Origin: Spirochaetaceae bacterium
GTDB lineage: Bacteria > Spirochaetota > Spirochaetia > Treponematales > Breznakiellaceae
Length of the DNA: 17,054 nt
Assembly (NCBI GenBank): GCA_031255655.1
Contig: JAIRSB010000212.1
Location: forward strand, 1 to 17,054
Direction: 5' to 3'
A program made the position numbers and the translations under genes. Below, in pieces: positions 1 to 8,462 of the stretch. The notes below the pieces were generated by a model. It saw only the letters and a list, made by a program, of their open reading frames with translations. It had not been told where the DNA came from and made no database searches. Numbering within the stretch: position 1 is the first letter of the stretch; every line of letters begins with the position of its first letter.

Positions 1-2031
1 GCTGGAAATGAACGGTTTGACGAAATTGAGGAACTAGAAGAAGCCGAAAGCGCGGATGATCCGGCGGGAGAACCGGCAGATCATCCGGCGGAAGAGCCAG
101 AAGAATTAGAGGAAGTGGATGATCCGGCGGAAAAACTGGAAGAGTTAGACGGGTCGGTCGAACCGGAAGAGAGACTGGAAGAGTTAGAGGAACTGGAGGA
201 TCCGGAAGACAAACCGGAAGAACTGGAAGAATTAGAGGAACTAGAGGATTTAGAAGAACCGGAAAATAGTTATGCCTATGAAACCGTCGCTGGAGGACCT
301 TATGATGTAGAGGAATTTGAGGCGGTTGACGAATTCGGCAAGGGACCTTATGACGTTGAGGAATTCGAAGAAGTCGACCCTGACCCAGCGCCCATGTCCG
401 CAAAATTCGCGCCGTCGGATTTGGATGACATAGACGTTGAAAACTACCAATTGAATATAGATGAAATGTTCGAGGATTTTTCAGATTCGCCTAGACCCGA
501 ATTTGACAGCGACAATCTGCGTGTATACGATCCTATGAGCATATACAACGCAAAAACCACGGACAGCCTCAACTCCCCCAGCCCTAACTCCCCAAAACCC
601 GCCGCGGCCAGCGCGCGGACGCAAAAAAAGTATAAGCGCGCGGCTAAAGCAGACGGCAGTCATAATGAGCCTAAGTCTTCGCCGGAACTTGCCGCACACG
701 ACGAGCAAGCGCAAGGAAAAGATGAGGATGCACAAGAATCAGACGACGAGGACGACGACCACAAGCCTCAGAAAACCGCCGCGCGCAGCGAGCAATCGCA
801 GAAAAAAGACGAGGGCATACCAGAGTTGGACGGCGAAGACGATGAGCCCAAGCCTCAGAAAACCGCCGTGCAAAGCGAGCAATCGCAGGAAAAAAACGAG
901 AACATACCGGAGTCAGAAGGTGGGAATGACGAGACCAAAGTTCAGAAAACCGCCGCCCCGAAGACAGAAGATGCCGCTTGGCTAAAACTCGCGGGCGAAA
1001 CCGCCGTGATGGAACCCGAAGATATATGGGAGGAGTTGTCCGAAGACATCGGAGAGGACGCCGCTAAATCCGCTGAAAGACCCGCTTCCTTATTCTCCAG
1101 CGAAATACTGGAAGAAGATCCCTACGGCAGTGACGCTTTCAAAACTACGGAAACAGATAATACAGACTACGCTCTGGAAAACGCGGAAATCGTTTACGGA
1201 GAGTTCATCTCTTTGCCGGCAAAAACCGACGATAAAAGCGCGCCCACGGCAATCGCGCCTAAACCGGCTTTAAGTGCGGACCCCCTATATAATGTTGAAG
1301 AGTTTTTTGAAGCGGAAGAAAACGCCGTCATCACCGCCCCTCCCCCTGCAGCACCTTACGCGGCAAACACAAGCGTTGTTGATAACTATACGTTTGAATT
1401 GCCTGGCAAAGGCACAGATATTAACGAAATCGCCAAGAAAATAGAGGCGTCTGAAGTTTCACCCGAAGCGCATCAGGAAGAAGCGAATATCAAAATAGAC
1501 ATCGCCTCCCCGTTCAACGAACTGTTTTCAAACGATGACACGCAGGAAGAGCCGGAAGCCGTGCGAAAACCGGCGGCGGTGCGGACTAAACCCGAAACAG
1601 CGCGAAAACCGGCGGTAATCCGAATTAAGCCCGAAGCCGCGCGGAAAACCGCGGTAGTCAGTAATAAACCGGAGATCCCGCAAAGGTACGCGGCAAAGCT
1701 GGTTAAGCCGGAAACTCCGCAAAAGCCCGCAGCAGCCAAGACTAAAATCGAAACCCCTCGAAAGCCCGCAGCAGCAGTCAAAGCCAAACCAGAAGCCCCG
1801 CGAAAACCCGCGGTACGCGCCGCTAACGCGGCCGCGTATCCGTATCAGCCGTTTTTTCAAAATTCAGACGAACTTGAGTATTTGGAAAGCGCCGGACAAG
1901 AAGAAGAAAAAAGTTTAATAAAAAAGAGCCGCAGCGGGATTGACTACATCAATCCTACCGCGTTAAAAAATGCGGGAGTCAACGTTGATCCCGCAATGAA
2001 AAATCTAGTAGATTCCGTGCTGAGGCATTGA
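1..2031 (+). CDS. Acidic repeat-built protein of unknown function, 5' end outside the window
   Basis: The reading frame is open from base 1, so the true start lies to the left; the first in-window candidate start, a GTG at 115, lies inside repetitive coding sequence and is not convincing. The visible 676 residues are low in complexity. Residues 1-90 are Glu/Leu/Pro-rich with units of the type PEELEELE. The motif PYDVEEF occurs twice (near bases 295 and 352), with a relative, LYNVEEFF, near base 1290. Residues about 225-318 hold tandem 29-30 residue units, and residues 517-607 hold seven 13-residue KPExxRKPA-type units that are basic. So a strongly acidic body is followed by a Lys/Pro/Ala-rich segment and a short ordinary C-terminus (about residues 640-676). 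I see no membrane segment or catalytic motif in the visible part. I do not recognise the family. The N-terminus, which would show export or anchoring, is missing. It ends 7 bases from the convergent sulP gene, with no terminator between. Confidence 0.85.
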   Translation, partial: AGNERFDEIEELEEAESADDPAGEPADHPAEEPEELEEVDDPAEKLEELDGSVEPEERLEELEELEDPEDKPEELEELEELEDLEEPENSYAYETVAGGPYDVEEFEAVDEFGKGPYDVEEFEEVDPDPAPMSAKFAPSDLDDIDVENYQLNIDEMFEDFSDSPRPEFDSDNLRVYDPMSIYNAKTTDSLNSPSPNSPKPAAASARTQKKYKRAAKADGSHNEPKSSPELAAHDEQAQGKDEDAQESDDEDDDHKPQKTAARSEQSQKKDEGIPELDGEDDEPKPQKTAVQSEQSQEKNENIPESEGGNDETKVQKTAAPKTEDAAWLKLAGETAVMEPEDIWEELSEDIGEDAAKSAERPASLFSSEILEEDPYGSDAFKTTETDNTDYALENAEIVYGEFISLPAKTDDKSAPTAIAPKPALSADPLYNVEEFFEAEENAVITAPPPAAPYAANTSVVDNYTFELPGKGTDINEIAKKIEASEVSPEAHQEEANIKIDIASPFNELFSNDDTQEEPEAVRKPAAVRTKPETARKPAVIRIKPEAARKTAVVSNKPEIPQRYAAKLVKPETPQKPAAAKTKIETPRKPAAAVKAKPEAPRKPAVRAANAAAYPYQPFFQNSDELEYLESAGQEEEKSLIKKSRSGIDYINPTALKNAGVNVDPAMKNLVDSVLRH
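673..954 (+). repeat. Tandem 87-90 bp in-frame repeats
   Basis: Units begin at 673 (90 bases, diverged), 763 (87), 850 (87) and 937 (partial). The best conserved part encodes PKPQKTA followed by SEQSQ-K and an acidic stretch. All unit lengths are multiples of three, so the repeats sit within the coding frame and expand the protein without breaking it. Confidence 0.85.
1549..1821 (+). repeat. Seven in-frame repeats of about 39 bp (KPExxRKPA units)
   Basis: The 273 bases encode seven units of 12-14 residues, averaging exactly 13, with the pattern K-P-E-x-x-R/Q-K-P-A-x-x-x-x. They form a basic, Pro/Ala-rich segment next to an otherwise very acidic protein. Such segments are commonly extended linkers or polyanion-binding tails; which applies here cannot be told from sequence. 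Confidence 0.85.
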
Positions 2032-2038
2032 CGCCGTG

Positions 2039-3766
2039 TTAATTTTTCAGCGTATTTTCTGAAACACCGGAAGCTTCAATCGCTTCTTCAAGCGTATCAA
2101 TAAAATTTTCACGCCCGCAGTCGTTTACAAAACCTGATTTTTCCAGCGCGATTTCAGGCTGCGGACATACTTCTGTGATAATCAGACGTATTTTGCGCCT
2201 GCGGCAATTCATCAAAAAAGACTCAAGCGCAGCTATACCCGTTGAATCTATCGCCGGCACCGCCCTCATGCGAAGTATCACCGTTTTCGGCGCTTTAGCA
2301 AGACTAAGCAAAGTGTTTTGCAGCATGTCCGCCACCCCGAAGAAAAACGGCCCGGCTATCTCGTAAATCTCAATATCTTTCCTGAATAAGGCTTTGATAT
2401 TCCTTTCCGTGTTTTTTTCTATATCGCCCATCGCCATGGCAGCTATAATATCGTTGTTCTGCGGCTTGATGTCCGTTATCTCGACCATACGCCGTATGAA
2501 CAAAAATACCGCAAGCAGAACGCCAATCTCCACAGCGAAAGTCAGGTCAACCAGCACCGTCAGAGTGAATGTCGTGAGCAGAACGGAGACATCGCTTTTC
2601 GGAGCAGTTTTTATGATGCGAATGAAACGCCCCAGATTGCTCATGTCCCATGAAACCACCATTAAAACCGCGGAAAGACAGGCAAGCGGTATCTTTGAAG
2701 CCGCCGGAGCCAGGAACATGATGAACAACACGAGCATGATTGAATGTACTATACCGGAGACAGGACTTACCGCGCTGGATTTGATGTTTGTCGCGGTGCG
2801 GGCTATCGCGCCCGTCGCCGGTATCCCGCCGAATATCACGGACGCTATATTCCCCACCCCCTGGGCGACAAGCTCCGTGTTGGAATTGTGACGGTCTCCT
2901 GTCATGCTGTCCGCTACCACCGCCGAAAGCAGCGATTCTATCGCCGCGAGCAAAGCTATCGAGAACGCGTCGGGAAAAACATCGCGTACCATGGAAAAAC
3001 TTATCGCAGGAAAATCGAGCGAAGGCAGCGCAGCTTTTATGTCGCCGAACGCGCCGCCTATCGTCATTACAGGCAGCCTGAAAAAATGGCATATCACAGT
3101 GAGAGTCAGCACCCCCACGGCGGCGCCTGGCACACGAGGCGCGAAACGGCGCAGAATGACGATAATCGCTATCGTGCAAAGCCCGACAGACATCGTAGCA
3201 ATATCAATTGTCCGCGCCGCGCCGAAATGCTGCATCCATTTTTCGATAAATTCCGGCGAGTGCTCCGCTATATTCAAGCCGAAAAAATCCTTTATCTGTT
3301 GTGAAAAAATCAAAAGCCCGATACCGGTGGTAAAGCCTGTCGTAACGGGGTATGGGATATACTTAATGAATTTACCAAGCCCGAACAGCCCCATAGCGAT
3401 AAGCATCGCACCCGCTATGATTGTCGCCGCGATAAGGCCGGCCATACCCTGCCGGGCGATTATGCCGTAAATTATCACGACGAACGCGCCGGTGGGACCC
3501 GCTATCTGGTACCGGCTCCCGCCCAGCGCGCTCACGCAGAAACCCGCTATGATAGCGGTGTACAGCCCTTGAACCGGAGTTCCGCCCGCCGCTATGCTGA
3601 AGGCCATAGCCAACGGCATAGCGACTATGGCAACGATGACACCGGCAACGCAGTCTTTGCCGAAAGACGCCCATGAGTAACCGCAAGCGCCGCCATTCTT
3701 TTTGTAAAACAGTTCCACGATACGCGGAACAAGGTCCCGCAGCCTAACGAACTTCAAATACTTCAT
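2039..3766 (-). CDS. SulP-family anion transporter with C-terminal STAS domain
   Basis: This is a 575-residue inner-membrane protein of the usual SulP (SLC26-like) length. Members move sulfate, bicarbonate or other small anions, usually coupled to H+ or Na+. The N-terminal part (about residues 30-430) is a series of hydrophobic helices; it includes the family's conserved early stretch (AGVIVAIVAMPLAMAFSIAAG) and the IAGPTGAFVVII segment. A cytoplasmic STAS domain follows at about 445-560 with the signature AIDSTGIAALE (D507, S508, T509). The substrate cannot be assigned from sequence. The ATG at 3764-3766 fits the family's N-terminus, but only a weak ribosome site precedes it. It is transcribed away from the lipoprotein gene and towards the acidic repeat protein. 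Confidence 0.93.
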   Translation of the reverse strand: MKYLKFVRLRDLVPRIVELFYKKNGGACGYSWASFGKDCVAGVIVAIVAMPLAMAFSIAAGGTPVQGLYTAIIAGFCVSALGGSRYQIAGPTGAFVVIIYGIIARQGMAGLIAATIIAGAMLIAMGLFGLGKFIKYIPYPVTTGFTTGIGLLIFSQQIKDFFGLNIAEHSPEFIEKWMQHFGAARTIDIATMSVGLCTIAIIVILRRFAPRVPGAAVGVLTLTVICHFFRLPVMTIGGAFGDIKAALPSLDFPAISFSMVRDVFPDAFSIALLAAIESLLSAVVADSMTGDRHNSNTELVAQGVGNIASVIFGGIPATGAIARTATNIKSSAVSPVSGIVHSIMLVLFIMFLAPAASKIPLACLSAVLMVVSWDMSNLGRFIRIIKTAPKSDVSVLLTTFTLTVLVDLTFAVEIGVLLAVFLFIRRMVEITDIKPQNNDIIAAMAMGDIEKNTERNIKALFRKDIEIYEIAGPFFFGVADMLQNTLLSLAKAPKTVILRMRAVPAIDSTGIAALESFLMNCRRRKIRLIITEVCPQPEIALEKSGFVNDCGRENFIDTLEEAIEASGVSENTLKN

Positions 3767-3802
3767 AATTGCAAGAACATCCCATGCGTTTACTATTTTT
3801 AT

Positions 3803-3831
3803 ATACTAGCCTGTCTCCATATTCGTGTCAA
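3803..3831 (-). promoter_or_regulatory. Probable sigma-70 promoter of the SulP gene
   Basis: On the minus strand there is a perfect -35 box TTGACA (3826-3831), a 17-base spacer and a -10-like TAGTAT (3803-3808). This gives a start near 3796 and a leader of about 30 bases. The -10 matches only four of six consensus positions. Confidence 0.55.
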
Positions 3832-3846
3832 TGAAACGCAAGATAC

Positions 3847-3866
3847 CGTTATATAGGAGTGATTTG
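3847..3866. repeat. 20-bp direct repeat, left copy
   Basis: The sequence cgttatataggagtgatttg occurs here and again, identically and in the same orientation, at 6888-6907. The two copies bracket the large lipoprotein gene and its terminator. It contains a TATATA stretch and an AGGAG ribosome-binding-like core; this left copy is followed at once by a short ORF. Confidence 0.9.
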
Positions 3867-3868
3867 TA

Positions 3869-3922
3869 ATGAACGGCTTGAAATTAGGGAGTAAAGGAAA
3901 CTATAATGTTAATAAAAAATAG
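3869..3922 (+). CDS. Possible 17-residue leader peptide
   Basis: An ATG at 3869 opens a 17-codon frame (MNGLKLGSKGNYNVNKK) that ends with TAG at 3922. The AGGAG in the 20-bp repeat lies 10 bases upstream, which is a usable ribosome-binding distance. It sits 45 bases before the lipoprotein start. The peptide matches nothing I recognise and has no run of one amino acid typical of attenuators. It could be a real leader ORF, the truncated start of a lost gene, or chance. Confidence 0.3.
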   Translation: MNGLKLGSKGNYNVNKK

Positions 3923-3967
3923 CAGAAGCGTTTTAAGCGTTGACTGCGAAAAATTAATGGAGGGCTT

Positions 3968-6775
3968 ATGAAGAAGTCTTTAAATTACGGAACTGTAGCG
4001 GCGCTGGCAATCCTGCTGGCGTTCGCGGCCTGTGAACAAGCGACGGATAGCGGCGGGGGCAGTGGAGGTGTAATACCGTCCTATCAGAGCGATGTGGACA
4101 GTATAGCGATAGCGTTTGCCGACGGCGCGCCGACGGTTTACCTGAAACAAGACCTGCAAATCGGCATGGGTGAATTAGTCGTACCGGAAGGGAAGACAAT
4201 TGATCTTACGGACATGGGCAGATCGAATCTCACACTGACCGGATTCAAAGAGCAAGGCAAACTTGTGATTTTGGGAAACTTTGTTTTCGGAAATAAAGAG
4301 ATAAGGATGGACGGTACTGGGGCTAAACTGATAGCGAGAAACAGCTACATTGAATCCAATGTGAATGTAATAAGGGATGGAGAAGAGTACGTACCTAATG
4401 CCAACAAGCGGATAGTAGCCGATGAGAACAATATAATTCTAGTGGCTGATTTCGACATGGCGAGCGAAGATGCGTGGAAAAACATCGTCTTTAAGAAAAA
4501 CGGTGCGGATTATGATCCTGAATACATAGCAGTAGCATACTCCGGTACTATTAACGAAGCGATTGCGGATAACATATCAAAATTCGCTTCCGGCAGAAGG
4601 CTGTACATCATAGGCAACACTGTTTTCAGCGCCAAGGTTGGAATCAAAGCAGGGAAAGAATATATACCTCCTGCCCCCGTGACTGGGTCGTCTCGGCATA
4701 CGGTATTTACAGATGCCGACGGGTCTTTGGTAGTAGCCGGCAATGCGAGATTTGATCAGGGAGGCGATGTCAGTACTGCGAACGGGTTTACGGTATTCGG
4801 AATGTTGACAACCGGCGCTGGACGCGGCGACGAGAAGATTGTTTCTGGCGGCGAATTTTCCGCTTATGCGATGGCAGTAGACGGCGGCGCTGCGTTCGAA
4901 GATAATGTTTACCTGTTGTCTAGAGTAATAGGCAGTAATTTAGGTATGAGCGCGCAGTTCACCAAAAACTTTACAGCCAATGGACCTGTAACGGTAACTG
5001 CTATCGAAGCTGGAACGGCGTCATTCGAAAGAAACGTTGAGTTCAAGGGTGCCGACGATCAGGTGAAAATCAAATACATTATTTTTAATGGTGATGTGAC
5101 AATAAACACCGACACGGATTCTTTTGACATTTATAATACTACCAATCGTACTATAAAAGATTCCTTTGAGGGTACAGTTACCTACGAGCTGGACTACAAG
5201 CGTGGAACAGAGTCAGCAATCGACCTCAAATACCCGACGATATTCAAAAAGAGTGTTACGTTCGGAGCGAATCAGCCTGTAGCAGGAACCAATGTGACAT
5301 TTATGGGTCCCGTTGTAATGGATGGGGTGGTACAATTCGCCCGCGGTGGAGGGAGTGAAGCCGTCATATTCAAGGATACCGCGACTTTCGGTAGTATTGC
5401 CGTGGAATTTAACAATGTAACTTTTGAAAAAGAAGTCAAATTCAAAAGTACTGATAGCAGCAATACCAAATTCAGCGGGAATACGTTCTTTGAGAGAGCG
5501 GTTACATTTGGATTGAATGGAGATGCCAGCTTTGAAATTGGGTCAGGTACGCAGGTTGTTTTCAAAGACGAAATCAAACCCCTATTCAATATTACAGAGA
5601 TGAACGGTGCCGTAACCTTCGCGAAAGATTTTGAAACCGACAGCGTTGTAACGTTTGGCAGCAACTCCGTATTCAACGGCAAGGCTTATTTTGGCTCGCA
5701 GGCTACTTTTAATAGCGGCACTGAGACAGTTACGTTTAATAAAGAGGTTACATTCGCTAGAGATGTCACAATCTACGGTAAGGCTGATTTTAATAATACA
5801 GTGTCATTATCCAGAAGCATTCTCTTTCACTTCGGCGGTACTGTAACATATAATGACGGCATAAAAGGTAAGATAGAGTTGGTTCCGGGCGGTGCAACAA
5901 CAGGGACTATCTCGAATAGTGCGTCTCCTGTAAGTTTTAATGATGGATATATCGTTGTAAACGCCGGTACGCTGGCGAGTGCGGACGCGTTCACCATTAA
6001 AGCCAATAAGGTAACATTCAGTAACGGCGGGTTGAAGATTAATCCTACTTCTACAACTGGCGGAAGTGTAGTGGCAAATATAGCCGGTACCCTTGATTTT
6101 GAAGGGTATTCTGTTATAACCACAGGCGGTAGTTTAGCGGCTACAAACTCTGTTGTGTTTGCGAACAAGGCTATTGAAATCCCGTCTGACGGTGTTGGCG
6201 GCGCGGAAATTGTGTTGACTAACGTAGGAACTTTCACCGTTAACCTCAAAAATGATTTTACGCTTGCTAAAGTAAAGCTAAATATGCCTCTAGGAACTAT
6301 ATCTACGACTAATCCTGCCAAAAACCCGATTACGCTGACGCTTACGGGAGGAACAGCTGCTATAGTGAGCGGCGCTGACTCTGCCGGGATGCTTTCTGTT
6401 GGTAACGCCGTAGCAGGAAAATCCATTGTGGGCGGCACACTTGCCGGTATCACGGGACAAGCGCCTCTGGGTGTGTTGCTTATCGACGGCCGAGTTTATG
6501 GACCAGACGCAGGCTTTGTAACGGACGGCGGTGTTAATAATAGCGGCAGTCCGGACGGCGGGACAATCGGTCTGTTAGGCGATACACCCGCGGCCTATAT
6601 AACGCCTGACAGCGGTTTTGCCTCATTCTACAACAAGCAGGATTCGATTGAGAGCGCGTGGACAAATGTCAAAGGCAAAGTATATGAGACAGCGATCTAC
6701 GGCGGCTCTATAGCGGTGTTCACAATCAATGACACCCCTGCTCCCACTCCCACTCCTCCTGAGAGCAGGCGCTGA
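3968..6775 (+). CDS. Large lipoprotein with short beta-strand (VTF-type) repeats
   Basis: This is a 935-residue exported protein. Its signal peptide (basic MKK, hydrophobic core) ends in a lipobox F19-A20-A21-C22, followed by a Gly/Ser-rich tether; loose lipoboxes of this kind are typical of spirochaetes. Start choice is firm: GGAGGG lies just ahead of the ATG. From about residue 350 to 650 it consists of short repeats such as VTFGAN, VTFEKEVKF, AVTFGLNG and VVTFGSN, alternating with FNG/FNN turns. This suggests stacked beta-strands, as in beta-helix or adhesin-like surface proteins. The C-terminus is a Thr/Pro tail (TPAPTPTPP), with no outer-membrane barrel visible. I infer an envelope- or surface-exposed structural or adhesive role; no enzyme motif is visible and the family is not recognised. 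Flanking direct repeats and the terminator at 6848 set it apart as a single-gene unit. Confidence 0.88.
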   Translation: MKKSLNYGTVAALAILLAFAACEQATDSGGGSGGVIPSYQSDVDSIAIAFADGAPTVYLKQDLQIGMGELVVPEGKTIDLTDMGRSNLTLTGFKEQGKLVILGNFVFGNKEIRMDGTGAKLIARNSYIESNVNVIRDGEEYVPNANKRIVADENNIILVADFDMASEDAWKNIVFKKNGADYDPEYIAVAYSGTINEAIADNISKFASGRRLYIIGNTVFSAKVGIKAGKEYIPPAPVTGSSRHTVFTDADGSLVVAGNARFDQGGDVSTANGFTVFGMLTTGAGRGDEKIVSGGEFSAYAMAVDGGAAFEDNVYLLSRVIGSNLGMSAQFTKNFTANGPVTVTAIEAGTASFERNVEFKGADDQVKIKYIIFNGDVTINTDTDSFDIYNTTNRTIKDSFEGTVTYELDYKRGTESAIDLKYPTIFKKSVTFGANQPVAGTNVTFMGPVVMDGVVQFARGGGSEAVIFKDTATFGSIAVEFNNVTFEKEVKFKSTDSSNTKFSGNTFFERAVTFGLNGDASFEIGSGTQVVFKDEIKPLFNITEMNGAVTFAKDFETDSVVTFGSNSVFNGKAYFGSQATFNSGTETVTFNKEVTFARDVTIYGKADFNNTVSLSRSILFHFGGTVTYNDGIKGKIELVPGGATTGTISNSASPVSFNDGYIVVNAGTLASADAFTIKANKVTFSNGGLKINPTSTTGGSVVANIAGTLDFEGYSVITTGGSLAATNSVVFANKAIEIPSDGVGGAEIVLTNVGTFTVNLKNDFTLAKVKLNMPLGTISTTNPAKNPITLTLTGGTAAIVSGADSAGMLSVGNAVAGKSIVGGTLAGITGQAPLGVLLIDGRVYGPDAGFVTDGGVNNSGSPDGGTIGLLGDTPAAYITPDSGFASFYNKQDSIESAWTNVKGKVYETAIYGGSIAVFTINDTPAPTPTPPESRR

Positions 6776-6795
6776 CAAACAGCTTAGGCTTGTAT

Positions 6796-6817
6796 CGCGG
6801 CGCGTTTTCGCGCCGCG
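6796..6817. other. GC-rich 9-bp hairpin after the lipoprotein gene
   Basis: CGCGGCGCG, loop TTTT, CGCGCCGCG form a perfect 9-bp stem, 20 bases past the stop codon. No T-run follows on either strand, so it is not a simple terminator. It may protect the 3' end of the mRNA or be a REP-like palindrome. Confidence 0.6.
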
Positions 6818-6847
6818 GACTTGTACCGCAGCTTTGCTTACTTAAAC

Positions 6848-6877
6848 AAAAGCCGCCCCTTACGGGGCGGCTTTTTT
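6848..6877. terminator. Strong bidirectional intrinsic terminator
   Basis: AGCCGCCCC (6851-6859) pairs with GGGGCGGCT (6864-6872) around a 4-base loop. The stem is flanked by A's on the left and a run of six T's on the right. On the plus strand it ends the lipoprotein transcript; on the minus strand the T-rich side serves the convergent birA transcript. Confidence 0.9.
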
Positions 6878-6887
6878 ATTGCGCCCT

Positions 6888-6907
6888 CGTTATATAGGAG
6901 TGATTTG
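6888..6907. repeat. 20-bp direct repeat, right copy
   Basis: Identical to 3847-3866. Here it lies between the terminator and the end of birA, and the bases after it (gtaaaatctgcgg) do not continue into an ORF. It may be the remnant of the 5' region of a second, lost copy of the upstream gene. Confidence 0.9.
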
Positions 6908-6920
6908 GTAAAATCTGCGG

Positions 6921-7748
6921 CTAAAAGTTTTTAACAAACTCTCCGGTTAAGAAAGTCTGAGGGAAGGGTTCGCCTTCGGTGAGAATGAGAACAGCGCCAT
7001 CTTCGCCTATACCCGCGAGCGTGCCGCTGACAACACGCAGCGGAGAATTATCGTCTGTGGAAATCCCGCCCGCCGCGAAACGGACAGCTTCACCTTTCAT
7101 ATAAAGCCGCTTTTCAAGCTCCGCCCGCCAAAGTTGGTCAAAACTGGATGAAAGCGCGTAACACAGTGAAAACAGAACTTTTTCAAGAAGTCGGTCTATT
7201 ATACGCGGCTCATTCGCGTAAAACGCGGCGGCGTCCGTGTCTACCGCCGCCAACTCACTCGCGATGGAGGTAACACCGTAAGAGGTATTCTCCGGCGGTA
7301 GAACGCTAAAGTCCTCCATGATGTTAAGGCCTATTCCGAGCAGAACTACGCCGCCGTCATTTTCGGCGATGATACCGGCGCATTTTTTACCGTTTAACAT
7401 CACATCGTTGGGCCATTTTACGGCAAGATGTGAATCCAGCGTCGGTGTTTCGGCAGCTATCGCGTTGACTACAGCAATCCCCGAACGCAGGGTTAACGCC
7501 TCTGGAATTTGCGAAAATTTGGAATAACGCAGTATCAGTGTGAAAGTAAGGTTTTTACCGGCGGAAGCTGTCCAATGTCGTGTTTCACGCCGTCCGCGCC
7601 CTCTTGTCTGAAAACCCGCCATCAACGCGGTTCCATGCCGCGCCCCCTCCACCGCCAAGCGCCGCGCATCGTCCATCGTGCTGCCGCATGATACCATGTA
7701 ATAAACCGGTTCGCCGAAATGATTTTTTATATCCTCTAATTTAGTCAT
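6921..7748 (-). CDS. birA: Biotin-[acetyl-CoA-carboxylase] ligase, catalytic-only form
   Basis: This enzyme activates biotin to biotinyl-AMP and attaches it to a lysine of biotin carrier domains. The 275-residue protein has the family's nucleotide and biotin motifs in order: S23-T24, the QTRGRGRR loop (47-54) with W59, K110-W-P-N-D-V, NGKKCAGI followed by E128, and GIGLN. A C-terminal SH3-like domain carries GTLAGIGEDGAVLIL. The protein begins directly with the catalytic domain. It therefore lacks the N-terminal helix-turn-helix of the E. coli repressor type, so a ligase-only role is inferred. No good ribosome site precedes the ATG, and the thrH stop lies only 12 bases upstream; translation is probably tied to thrH in one operon. 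Confidence 0.92.
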   Translation of the reverse strand: MTKLEDIKNHFGEPVYYMVSCGSTMDDARRLAVEGARHGTALMAGFQTRGRGRRETRHWTASAGKNLTFTLILRYSKFSQIPEALTLRSGIAVVNAIAAETPTLDSHLAVKWPNDVMLNGKKCAGIIAENDGGVVLLGIGLNIMEDFSVLPPENTSYGVTSIASELAAVDTDAAAFYANEPRIIDRLLEKVLFSLCYALSSSFDQLWRAELEKRLYMKGEAVRFAAGGISTDDNSPLRVVSGTLAGIGEDGAVLILTEGEPFPQTFLTGEFVKNF

Positions 7749-7760
7749 ACGGGTAGGGGG

Positions 7761-8369
7761 CTATTCCCGCACCAAAAACTCGTCTATCCGGCTCATCAAA
7801 GCGTTGTAGTCTTCAACACAGGTGATGTTTGGATATGCCTTGATAATGGATTCCGGCGCGCGGAACAGACAGCCGGAACCGGCCTCCTCTATCATGGCTA
7901 AATCGTTAAACGAATCGCCGGCGGCAAAAACATCAAAATTACACTGCTTAAAGGCTCGGACAGCCTCTTTTTTCCCGTTTTTTTGGCGCAGTTTCCACGA
8001 AATCAGAGTCCCGTCCTCTTTGGCAATAAGCGTGTTGCAAAAAAGTGTGGGGTAACTCAGTTGTTTCATCAAAGGAGCGGCAAACTGTTCGAATGTATCG
8101 GACAAGATTATAAGCTGCGTTTTGGCGCGAAGCGCGGCGGTGAATTCCAAAGCCCCCGGAAGCGGCGTCATGCCGGATATTACTTTCTGAATATCCGGCA
8201 GCTTTAGACCCTTGCGCGTCAGGATGTCCAGACGGAAGGCCATCAGTTTATCGTAATCCGGCTCGTCGCGGGTTGTCCGTTCAAGTTCTTTTATACCGGC
8301 TACCTGTGAAAAAGCAATCCATATTTCAGGGACAAGAACGCCCTCAAGGTCAAGGCAAACTATTTTCAT
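7761..8369 (-). CDS. thrH: ThrH-type phosphoserine phosphatase / phosphoserine:homoserine phosphotransferase
   Basis: The protein is a HAD-superfamily enzyme of 202 residues, the normal ThrH length. Its N-terminus (CLDLEGVLVPEIWIAF) closely resembles the Pseudomonas ThrH sequence as I remember it, including the DxE variant D7-L-E9-G in place of DxD. Further motifs are TTRDEPDYDKLM (32-43), LSDTF with S90, the lysine region KLRQKNGKK (126-134) and GDSFND (151-156). ThrH removes phosphate from phosphoserine and can pass it to homoserine, linking serine and threonine synthesis. The gene runs directly into birA, 12 bases on. Upstream, 93 bases separate it from the response regulator gene, with no clear terminator, so read-through from that gene is possible. 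Confidence 0.9.
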   Translation of the reverse strand: MKIVCLDLEGVLVPEIWIAFSQVAGIKELERTTRDEPDYDKLMAFRLDILTRKGLKLPDIQKVISGMTPLPGALEFTAALRAKTQLIILSDTFEQFAAPLMKQLSYPTLFCNTLIAKEDGTLISWKLRQKNGKKEAVRAFKQCNFDVFAAGDSFNDLAMIEEAGSGCLFRAPESIIKAYPNITCVEDYNALMSRIDEFLVRE

Positions 8370-8462
8370 GTCCCTAGTGTATACGATTTCACACGCAGAA
8401 ATAAGCCTTCCCTTAGATACCGTCAGCGATTTCGCGCAAACGTGGTAAAAAGTCTACAAATC

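Noticed and set aside
673..954. Regular 87-90 bp repeats as a possible CRISPR array
   Set aside because: The repeats are contiguous without spacers, keep the reading frame and encode similar peptides; they are protein repeats.
2032..2038. Terminator between the acidic repeat gene and the SulP gene
   Set aside because: Only 7 bases separate the two convergent stops and no hairpin with a T-run is visible there.
2394..3470. Several plus- and minus-strand ORFs of 97-210 codons
   Set aside because: All are in other frames of the SulP gene, which is continuous and has full family features.
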